Of a stretch of 11,778 bases of DNA, positions 6,280 to 10,612 are shown one piece after another. This DNA is from Candidatus Tayloriibacteriota bacterium. GTDB taxonomy: Bacteria > Patescibacteriota > Minisyncoccia > Phycocordibacterales > PALSA-1337. The notes beneath the pieces were generated by a model. The model saw only the letters and a list, made by a program, of their open reading frames with translations. It ran no database searches and was not told the DNA's origin. The translations under genes were made by a program, and so were the position numbers. Each line of letters opens with the position of its first letter. Positions within the stretch are counted from its first letter, which is position 1. Location of the stretch: positions 1 through 11,778 of the forward strand of contig JAHFMB010000024.1 of the NCBI GenBank assembly GCA_023269245.1, given 5' to 3'.

Positions 6280-6351
6280 GCGCCCGTGGTGAAATGGATA
6301 TCATATTTGTCTTCGGAACAAACGTTGGGGGTTCGAATCCCTCCGGGCGCA
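6280..6351 (+). tRNA. tRNA-Arg (anticodon UCG)
   Basis: Acceptor GCGCCCG (6280-6286) pairs with CGGGCGC (6344-6350). The anticodon stem is TTTGT/ACAAA with loop CTTCGGA, anticodon TCG reading CGA-type arginine codons. The T-loop is TTCGAAT. The D-loop contains GGA, with A20 as expected for arginine tRNAs. Discriminator A6351 is followed by CTA, so CCA is not encoded. The D-stem GTGA/TCAT and 4-base variable loop are slightly unusual but tolerable. Confidence 0.93.
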
Positions 6352-6369
6352 CTAGAAAGGACCAAAAAT

Positions 6370-6398
6370 TTGTGAAAAACACACAGATACGTTATACT
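6370..6398 (+). promoter_or_regulatory. Promoter of tRNA-Gly(GCC)
   Basis: TTGTGA (6370-6375), a 17-base spacer and TATACT (6393-6398). The start would fall near 6405, about 17 bases before the mature tRNA. Since it has its own promoter, this tRNA need not depend on tRNA-Arg transcription. Confidence 0.6.
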
Positions 6399-6421
6399 TG
6401 CCACGTTACATTATTGAAAAC

Positions 6422-6492
6422 GCGGGTATAGTTTAGTGGTAGAATGCGTCCTTGCCAAGGACGAGATGGGAGTTCGATTCTCCCTACCCGCA
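6422..6492 (+). tRNA. tRNA-Gly (anticodon GCC)
   Basis: Acceptor GCGGGTA (6422-6428) pairs with TACCCGC (6485-6491). The anticodon stem is CGTCC/GGACG with loop TTGCCAA, anticodon GCC. The T-loop is TTCGATT and the D-loop carries the usual AGTGGTAGA. Discriminator A6492 is followed by CAG, so CCA is not encoded. Confidence 0.96.
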
Positions 6493-6917
6493 CAGAAATT
6501 CCCCTCCATCATCACCTTTTGTATCTTGGTCCACGATGTGCCCTTTTGCTTAGCTGGCCTCAGGAGAGTTGCCTCTAAGAGACAATATTGAAATATTACA
6601 CAGCAATCCCCTGTCCTTTTAACCAATTTGCCAAAATATGGCTTAACATCGTGGATGTAATAGACAAACTGTGGATAACTCTGGGGGTAACGGGCATAAA
6701 AGACAGTAAATATGGCCTATTATCGTCAAAACGCCTTAAAATAGTGGCTTTTTGAGGCTTTTCATCCTGTATCGATCCGAGATGGCTATATTTAGAGCCA
6801 TTTTATGACGGACTCGGTTTAAAAGTCAGGACAAATGTGTTTAAAATTGTACTAGTTAGAAAATGTTTCACAAGAAACATTTCACGTGAACCATTATAGC
6901 TTATATCTATATTGCTT
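6493..6917. other. Gene-free region with DnaA box, hairpins and parS-like sites
   Basis: No supported gene in 425 bp. A perfect DnaA box TGTGGATAA lies at 6670-6678 and continues as TGTGGATAACT, identical over 11 bases to the box at 4685. Both boxes are followed by a GGGGG(A)TAAC motif (on opposite strands). A two-tier hairpin (CCGAG/CTCGG outer, 6777-6781 with 6813-6817; ATGGCT/AGCCAT inner, 6782-6787 with 6796-6801) lies before the tandem parS-like sites. The stretch from about 6600 to the yraN start is AT-rich. Confidence 0.5.
6864..6893. other. Two tandem parS-like sites upstream of yraN
   Basis: TGTTTCACAAGAAACA at 6864-6879 (14 of 16 to the parS consensus; only the two bases GT at consensus positions 9-10 differ) and CATTTCACGTGAACCA at 6878-6893 (13 of 16), overlapping by two bases. 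They lie in a gene-free AT-rich region about 1.3 kb from the nearest site in cca. Confidence 0.7.
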
Positions 6918-7295
6918 ATGATTAATACACGGATTATAGGAAAAATGGGGGAGGATATTGCCACCAATTACCTTGTAGGTCTTGGCTATACGTTGCTCGC
7001 CCGCAATTACCAGAAGAAATGGGGAGAGGTTGATATAATTGCCCAGAAAACCGGGATTATTCACTTTTTTGAGGTAAAAAGTGTTAGGAGTGACTTTTCA
7101 CATGTAACTAACGCACATACGCCAGAAGAAAATGTTCATCCGTATAAGCTCAAGCACATTAGTAGAATGATCGAGACCTTTATGTTTGAAAGGGGAAAGG
7201 GAATGTCCCCGTTCCAGTTTCATGTGCTGACAGTGCGAATGGATATGCTACGACGGCGAGCGAGAGTGTGCTGGTTCGAAAACATTATTATTTGA
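6918..7295 (+). CDS. yraN: YraN/UPF0102-family putative endonuclease
   Basis: A 125-residue member of UPF0102, a small family with a Holliday-junction-resolvase-like nuclease fold whose cellular role is unsettled. The signature is clear: GEDIATNYLVGLGYTLLARNY (residues 11-31), WGEVDIIAQ (35-43), FFEVKSV (50-56) and the family segment TPEENVHPYKLKHISRM. The nuclease-type acidic/lysine set is E12, D39, E52 and K54. The ATG at 6918 is used; a TTG two codons upstream or the ATG at 6945 are alternatives. TATATT/TATATC elements lie 4-10 bases before the ATG, and no Shine-Dalgarno sequence is visible. The tandem parS-like sites end 24 bases upstream. Confidence 0.9.
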   Translation: MINTRIIGKMGEDIATNYLVGLGYTLLARNYQKKWGEVDIIAQKTGIIHFFEVKSVRSDFSHVTNAHTPEENVHPYKLKHISRMIETFMFERGKGMSPFQFHVLTVRMDMLRRRARVCWFENIII

Positions 7296-7323
7296 TAAAA
7301 AACTCGTGTATTTTCTGAGCCTG

Positions 7324-7332
7324 TGCTAGTAT
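7324..7332 (+). promoter_or_regulatory. Extended -10 of tRNA-Pro
   Basis: TGC followed by TAGTAT (7327-7332), 10 bases before the tRNA. No convincing -35, as is common for extended -10 promoters. Confidence 0.5.
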
Positions 7333-7342
7333 TGTCCCATTA

Positions 7343-7415
7343 CGGAGCGTGGTGTAACGGCTAACATTTCTGTTTTGGGAACAGAAGACTCCGGGTTCGA
7401 ATCCCGGCGCTCCGA
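7343..7415 (+). tRNA. tRNA-Pro (anticodon UGG)
   Basis: Acceptor CGGAGCG (7343-7349) pairs with CGCTCCG (7408-7414); a C at position 1 is typical of bacterial tRNA-Pro. The anticodon stem is TCTGT/ACAGA with loop TTTGGGA, anticodon TGG. The T-arm is CCGGG/CCCGG with loop TTCGAAT. Discriminator A7415 is followed by CAC, so CCA is not encoded. Confidence 0.95.
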
Positions 7416-7457
7416 CACGATTTTGATCAAATAATGTAGGGGGAAGATAATTCCTCG

Positions 7458-7466
7458 TGTTATAAT
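7458..7466 (+). promoter_or_regulatory. Extended -10 of the two-helix membrane protein gene
   Basis: TGT followed by a consensus TATAAT (7461-7466), 8 bases before ATG 7475, predicting a leader of 0-2 bases. No clear -35. Confidence 0.65.
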
Positions 7467-7474
7467 GTTACGAC

Positions 7475-7918
7475 ATGTTTCATGGCATATTTAATTTCTT
7501 CGATAAGCTCGAGGATCGCATTCGTGGTCATTTGAGTCGCTTTCCCATTCTCTATACGATTATTGGAGGTGTCGCTATTGTGCTTTTTTGGCGCGGAGTA
7601 TGGCACACGGCAGACATTTTGCAATCCAAAGGGGGAGTGCTTGGTTTCATTTTCTATGAACCGATCAATTTGTTGCTCGTGATTGCGGTATTGTTGGCAA
7701 CAGGTTTGTTTGTTTCGTATTTCATCGGCGACACAATACTGATTAGTGGTTTACGTAAAGAAAAAAAGATGCATGAAAAAACTGAGAAAGAAATTCAAGA
7801 AGAGGAGGCTACTCTCAACGATATAAAAAAGGTAGTTAACGAGCTCAAGAATGAAGTTGATGAAATCAAGGACGCGGTCAAGGAAGATCACAAGATCCAT
7901 CATGGAGAGGGGAAGTAG
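7475..7918 (+). CDS. Unrecognised small membrane protein with C-terminal coiled coil
   Basis: A 147-residue protein that I cannot assign to a named family. Residues 1-22 are amphipathic and charged. Two hydrophobic segments follow, about 24-40 (FPILYTIIGGVAIVLFW) and 57-84 (GFIFYEPINLLLVIAVLLAT and onward), joined by the short loop RGVWHTADILQSKGG. The remainder (about 93-140) is strongly charged, with heptad-like hydrophobic spacing (TLNDIKKVVNELKNEVDEIKDAVK), so a helical coiled coil is likely. With two membrane passes, both ends should lie on the same side, probably the cytoplasm. It has its own consensus -10 with no room for a leader. It lies between tRNA-Pro and the HTH gene, and nothing nearby suggests its function. 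Confidence 0.85.
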   Translation: MFHGIFNFFDKLEDRIRGHLSRFPILYTIIGGVAIVLFWRGVWHTADILQSKGGVLGFIFYEPINLLLVIAVLLATGLFVSYFIGDTILISGLRKEKKMHEKTEKEIQEEEATLNDIKKVVNELKNEVDEIKDAVKEDHKIHHGEGK

Positions 7919-7922
7919 GAAC

Positions 7923-7951
7923 TGGACAAACTATATTTGGACGAGTATACT
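7923..7951 (+). promoter_or_regulatory. Promoter of the HTH/LAGLIDADG-like gene
   Basis: TGGACA (7923-7928, 5 of 6), a 17-base spacer and TATACT (7946-7951), 8 bases before ATG 7960. This is among the best promoters in the window, and it leaves essentially no 5' leader. Confidence 0.75.
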
Positions 7952-7959
7952 TTGTCCGC

Positions 7960-8634
7960 ATGTATTCCAAGAGTAAAAGAACTGAGGCAATCAAGTTGAG
8001 AGAAGGGGGCAACTCCCTCGCTTCTATTTCCTTGAGGCTCAGTGTATCAAAAAGCACATTGAGCGAATGGCTTAAAGGTGTTTCTTTTACTCCAAATGGG
8101 GCACTGCAAGAAAAAATAGACGAAAATAGTAGGCGAATAGTCAGTAGGTCTCGTGTTGATAGGGCACTTTCTGAACAGGAGGCGCTCAATTATGCGCACA
8201 CGCAGATTGAGTCAATTGATAGCCGGGATATATTTTTGTTTGGGTTGGGTATTTATCTCGGTGAGGGTAGCAAGACTGGAGGCATGACCAGGATGGTAAA
8301 TTCCGATCCGAAAATTATTAAATTCTCAATAATGTGGTTTAAAAAATGTTTCGGCCTTTCAGATAACAATTTTCGCATACGCATTCATATGTATCCAGAT
8401 AATGACGAGGATGCGGTCATTCATTTCTGGATGAAAGCACTTAGTCTTTCTAGAAAATCATTTCAACAATCATATATTGATAGGCGCGTGAACAAAAGAA
8501 AAGATCGCCGAGGAGTTCTTCCGTACGGGACGGCCCACTTGAGCATAGTCAGTAATGGAGACAAAAACTTTGGCGTCTTGTTACAACGCAAGATTATTGC
8601 TACGATTGACCGTGTTCTTACTATGCGGGACTAG
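7960..8634 (+). CDS. HTH plus LAGLIDADG-like domain protein overlapping a tRNA gene
   Basis: A 224-residue protein. Residues 7-40 (KRTEAIKLREGGNSLASISLRLSVSKSTLSEWLKGV) form a helix-turn-helix of resolvase/transposase type. Residues 92-104 (FLFGLGIYLGEGS) resemble a single LAGLIDADG helix, with E102 as the possible acidic residue. They are followed by VNSDPKIIKFSIMWFKKCFG, FRIRIHMYPDNDEDAVIHFW and VLPYGTAHLSIVSN, a layout I associate with a family of LAGLIDADG-like proteins in CPR and other bacteria. One motif per chain implies a homodimer if it is a nuclease. It could equally be a DNA-binding regulator, since the related WhiA fold has lost catalysis. The stop codon TAG (8632-8634) lies inside tRNA-Gly(UCC), so the last three sense codons and the stop overlap the tRNA. 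Confidence 0.82.
   Translation: MYSKSKRTEAIKLREGGNSLASISLRLSVSKSTLSEWLKGVSFTPNGALQEKIDENSRRIVSRSRVDRALSEQEALNYAHTQIESIDSRDIFLFGLGIYLGEGSKTGGMTRMVNSDPKIIKFSIMWFKKCFGLSDNNFRIRIHMYPDNDEDAVIHFWMKALSLSRKSFQQSYIDRRVNKRKDRRGVLPYGTAHLSIVSNGDKNFGVLLQRKIIATIDRVLTMRD
8578..8606 (+). promoter_or_regulatory. Putative internal promoter for tRNA-Gly(UCC) and the phosphatase
   Basis: TTGTTA (8578-8583), a 17-base spacer ending in TGC, and TACGAT (8601-8606), inside the 3' end of the HTH gene. The start would fall near 8613, about 12 bases before the tRNA. Each hexamer matches 4 of 6, so this is a candidate only. Confidence 0.4.
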
Positions 8635-8695
8635 TTTAGTGGTAAAATGAGACACTTCCAATGTCTAGTCGGGAGTTCGATTCTCCCGTCCCGCA
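8625..8695 (+). tRNA. tRNA-Gly (anticodon UCC)
   Basis: Acceptor GCGGGAC (8625-8631) pairs with GTCCCGC (8688-8694). The anticodon stem is AGACA/TGTCT with loop CTTCCAA, anticodon TCC. The T-loop is TTCGATT and the D-loop carries AGTGGTAAA. Discriminator A8695 is followed by C and then the ATG of the next gene, so CCA is not encoded. Its first 10 bases are shared with the end of the HTH gene. Confidence 0.96.
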
Positions 8696-8696
8696 C

Positions 8697-9317
8697 ATGA
8701 AACGAGTTTATTTCGTCAGACATGGGCAAAGCACATCAAACGCTGGCAATTCAAGGGTTGGTGATGTTCCTTTATCTGATGCGGGGAAAAAGCAGGCGGC
8801 TATGATCGCGGATCGTTGCAGTCGATTGCAATTTGATCTGATTATTTCAAGTACACTTCGACGCGCGCAAGAGACGGCGCAGATAATACAAGAAAAAACA
8901 GGCAAACCACTTGAGTTTTCGGGTTTACTTATTGAGAGAAAACACCCACTGAAGCATCAGGATTTGAGTGAAAAGAAGTACAATTCTCTTCAGGCCGAGC
9001 TTGATAAAAATTTCACTACGCCAGGATATCAGTATCACGAGTTGGAGAATTTTACAGATCTTAATATGCGGGCGGAAAAAGTACTTACCATGCTGCTATC
9101 AAGGAAAGAGGAAAACATTGTCGTGGTTAGTCATGGAACTTTTCTAAGGGTTATAGCGGGACATGCGATATTCGGTACTGATTTTACCGCAAAGATGTGC
9201 CTAGACTTGTTCACTGGCTTGCGTACACGTAACACGGGGATTACTATTTTTGAATATGACGAAGCGAAATCTGTTTGGCTAGTTGTGACATGGAACGATC
9301 ACGCACATTTAGGGTAA
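8697..9317 (+). CDS. Histidine phosphatase superfamily protein (phosphoglycerate mutase-like)
   Basis: A 206-residue member of the branch-1 histidine phosphatases, which form a phosphohistidine intermediate. The catalytic core is present: R8-H9-G10 in VYFVRHGQSTSNAG, R56 in SSTLRRAQETA, an acidic E80 in LLIERKHP, and H146 in VVVSHGTFLRV. The E80 region departs from the usual form in which a WEG/FEG motif follows, and the substrate is unknown; broad phosphatases (CobC, SixA, PhoE-like) and mutases share this fold. The reading frame extends upstream to an ATG at 8661, but that lies inside the tRNA, and the first beta-strand starts at residue 2 of the shorter form, so ATG 8697 is chosen. The ATG begins one base after the tRNA discriminator base, so tRNA 3'-end cleavage would yield a near-leaderless mRNA. 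Confidence 0.9.
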   Translation: MKRVYFVRHGQSTSNAGNSRVGDVPLSDAGKKQAAMIADRCSRLQFDLIISSTLRRAQETAQIIQEKTGKPLEFSGLLIERKHPLKHQDLSEKKYNSLQAELDKNFTTPGYQYHELENFTDLNMRAEKVLTMLLSRKEENIVVVSHGTFLRVIAGHAIFGTDFTAKMCLDLFTGLRTRNTGITIFEYDEAKSVWLVVTWNDHAHLG

Positions 9318-9339
9318 TTGAAAATAATTTATTTACATC

Positions 9340-9966
9340 ATGTCCATCAAATTTAACGAAGTCACCTGGTACTCAAAGCTCGGCGCCATCATCTTATTCA
9401 TCCTCGTAGTCCCATGCCTGACGTTCTACATTGGGCGCCAGTATGAGGCGACACTTGCGGTAACCGATAATGCTGAGTCGAGTGGCGTTGCAGTATCTGA
9501 ATACACAAAGGTCTCAACGGGCGCAATATCTGGCAGTCCGCTCGATATAACTTGCACCATCGACGACGAACAAGTGACCCTGAAAGGGGGGTCATCTATC
9601 GAAGCAATTGCCGGTAGCTCAGGTTCTCTCGTGACGCACGCTTTCGGCACCCCGGAGCGTGGTGATCTCAATGGTGATGGTAAAGAAGATGCTGTTTTCT
9701 TCCTCTACCAAGAAACTCCGGGCACTGGTGTGTTCTTCTATGTCGTTGCGGCAGTTAATACGGGAAGCTCATATGTAGGCACGAAAGCGGTGTTTCTCGG
9801 TGATCGTATCTCTCCACAAAACATACGCATAACTAATGGCGAGGCAGCAGTCAATTATGTTGTACGTCGAGATAATGACCCAATGACGGAGGCACCTTCT
9901 GTTGGTGTGACGAAGTACCTGAAGATCAAGGATGGGGAGTTGGTTGAGAGGGTTGTAAGGGAATAG
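9340..9966 (+). CDS. Membrane-anchored extracytoplasmic protein with calcium-binding-like DxNxDG motif
   Basis: A 208-residue protein, not assigned to a characterised family. A short N-terminal segment is followed by one hydrophobic helix at about 14-32 (LGAIILFILVVPCLTFYI), then a soluble domain. C26 is preceded by proline, so it is not a convincing lipobox. Residues 108-117 (GDLNGDGKED) match the D-x-N-x-D-G calcium loop of dockerin, EF-hand and FG-GAP-type repeats, followed by a hydrophobic strand AVFFLYQ. The C-terminus (TKYLKIKDGELVERV) is compact and beta-like. Small anchored proteins with this layout are common in Parcubacteria, which is general knowledge rather than something tested here. 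The gene starts 22 bases after the phosphatase stop. TAATTT or TATTTA lie 4-9 bases before the ATG, and no Shine-Dalgarno sequence is seen. Confidence 0.82.
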   Translation: MSIKFNEVTWYSKLGAIILFILVVPCLTFYIGRQYEATLAVTDNAESSGVAVSEYTKVSTGAISGSPLDITCTIDDEQVTLKGGSSIEAIAGSSGSLVTHAFGTPERGDLNGDGKEDAVFFLYQETPGTGVFFYVVAAVNTGSSYVGTKAVFLGDRISPQNIRITNGEAAVNYVVRRDNDPMTEAPSVGVTKYLKIKDGELVERVVRE

Positions 9967-10013
9967 ATCCATTTTATTTCCATAAGAGGAAACGTTTGTA
10001 GATAAAGCAAAAA

Positions 10014-10034
10014 ACCGCCATTATGGCGGTCTTT
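10014..10034. terminator. Bidirectional intrinsic terminator
   Basis: Stem ACCGCCA (10014-10020), loop TTA, stem TGGCGGT (10024-10030). CTTTT follows on the plus strand and six T residues follow on the minus strand. It ends the rightward anchored-protein gene (stop at 9966) and can also stop leftward transcription from HU. Confidence 0.85.
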
Positions 10035-10117
10035 TGCTAGAGAGAATAGTTCTCATTCGTAGAGAAGTGGTCGATAGGCACCTCTCAAGAATCACGTCTG
10101 TGGCGGTGGTCGATTCG

Positions 10118-10142
10118 TAATTCAGCACTTCGTGCAGAATTA
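10118..10142. repeat. Hairpin downstream of HU
   Basis: TAATTC/GAATTA arms (10118-10123 with 10137-10142) plus GCAC/GTGC (10125-10128 with 10132-10135), with one A-A mismatch and a 3-base loop. It lies 30 bases past the HU stop on the minus strand and could be a 3'-UTR stem. Confidence 0.4.
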
Positions 10143-10153
10143 CCTCGCGACCC

Positions 10154-10177
10154 AAATAACCCCGGGAAGGGTTATTT
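10154..10177 (-). terminator. Inverted repeat spanning the HU stop codon
   Basis: AAATAACCC/GGGTTATTT arms (10154-10162 with 10169-10177) around a 6-base loop. The repeat includes the HU TAA stop codon itself. It lacks a proper U-tract, so it may protect or stall rather than terminate; the strong terminator at 10014-10034 is further downstream. Confidence 0.4.
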
Positions 10178-10444
10178 GACTGCGTCTTTCAATGCCTTTG
10201 CGGCGCGGAACTTTGGAACCTTCATTGCTGGGACCTTGATGGCCTCACCAGTGCGAGGGTTGCGAGCTTCGCGAGCTGCACGCTGCTTTACGGAGAAGAT
10301 GCCGAGACCTGCGATAGATACCTCTTCGCCCTTCTTGAGGGTGTCGACGATGGTATTGATCATGGTCTCAACTGCTTGCTCGGCCTGAACCTTCGTTCCA
10401 CCGAGTACGCCATGAACTGCATCTACGATTGCTGCTTTATTCAT
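10172..10444 (-). CDS. hup: HU-family DNA-binding protein
   Basis: A 90-residue HU/IHF-family nucleoid protein, the standard length, which bends and compacts DNA as a dimer. Seen directly: N-terminal helices MNKAAIVDAVHGVLGGTKVQAEQAVETMINTI, the beta segment VSIAGLGIFSVKQRAAREARNPRTGE (residues 42-67) with the intercalating proline at P63 of RNPRTG, and the closing KVPKFRAAKALKDAV. It resembles HU rather than IHF, but a single gene of this type in a small genome may serve both roles. The ATG at 10444 is the only plausible start. Two expression layouts are possible: a TAATAC 7 bases before the ATG, or a stronger promoter at 10522-10549 that gives a roughly 70-base leader containing a GC-rich hairpin. 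Confidence 0.96.
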   Translation of the reverse strand: MNKAAIVDAVHGVLGGTKVQAEQAVETMINTIVDTLKKGEEVSIAGLGIFSVKQRAAREARNPRTGEAIKVPAMKVPKFRAAKALKDAVK

Positions 10445-10479
10445 ATGGTATGTATTAAAGCTAATAAAGTGGTCCCGGC

Positions 10480-10498
10480 CCGCCGCCTAGTGCGGCGG
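10480..10498 (-). promoter_or_regulatory. GC-rich hairpin in the HU 5' region
   Basis: CCGCCGC (10480-10486) pairs perfectly with GCGGCGG (10492-10498) around a 5-base loop. It lies between the promoter at 10522-10549 and the HU start, so it would sit in the HU 5' UTR. No U-tract follows on either strand. It may stabilise the mRNA or affect translation. Confidence 0.5.
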
Positions 10499-10521
10499 AA
10501 CGAGTCTCGAACCATGTCCCA

Positions 10522-10549
10522 ATTATATAGTAAGCCATATTTTGGGCAA
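10522..10549 (-). promoter_or_regulatory. Promoter upstream of HU
   Basis: On the minus strand TTGCCC (10549-10544), a 16-base spacer and consensus TATAAT (10527-10522). The start would fall near 10515, giving a 5' leader of about 70 bases, unlike most other genes in the window. Confidence 0.65.
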
Positions 10550-10558
10550 TAGGCTCAC

Positions 10559-10595
10559 AAAAATTGACACTACCGATAAAATAGTGTCAATTTTT
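10559..10595. terminator. Bidirectional intrinsic terminator after RNase Y
   Basis: A perfect 14-bp inverted repeat, AAAAATTGACACTA (10559-10572) with its reverse complement at 10582-10595, loop of 9 bases, T5 at the end on either strand. It begins 18 bases after the RNase Y stop and insulates it from the HU promoter 10 bases further on. Confidence 0.8.
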
Positions 10596-10612
10596 GCCTT
10601 TGCGTATGAATA

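Noticed and set aside
6411..6626. Leftward 71-codon open frame containing a CAGRENRTPISSLART-type peptide
   Set aside because: It is the antisense translation of tRNA-Gly(GCC); such peptides are a known annotation artefact of tRNA genes.
7096..7111. TTTTCACATGTAAC in yraN as a parS site
   Set aside because: About 11 of 16 matches with the core disrupted; too weak to count.
8661..8696. Upstream ATG of the phosphatase at 8661
   Set aside because: It lies within tRNA-Gly(UCC), and the added residues are a translation of the tRNA.
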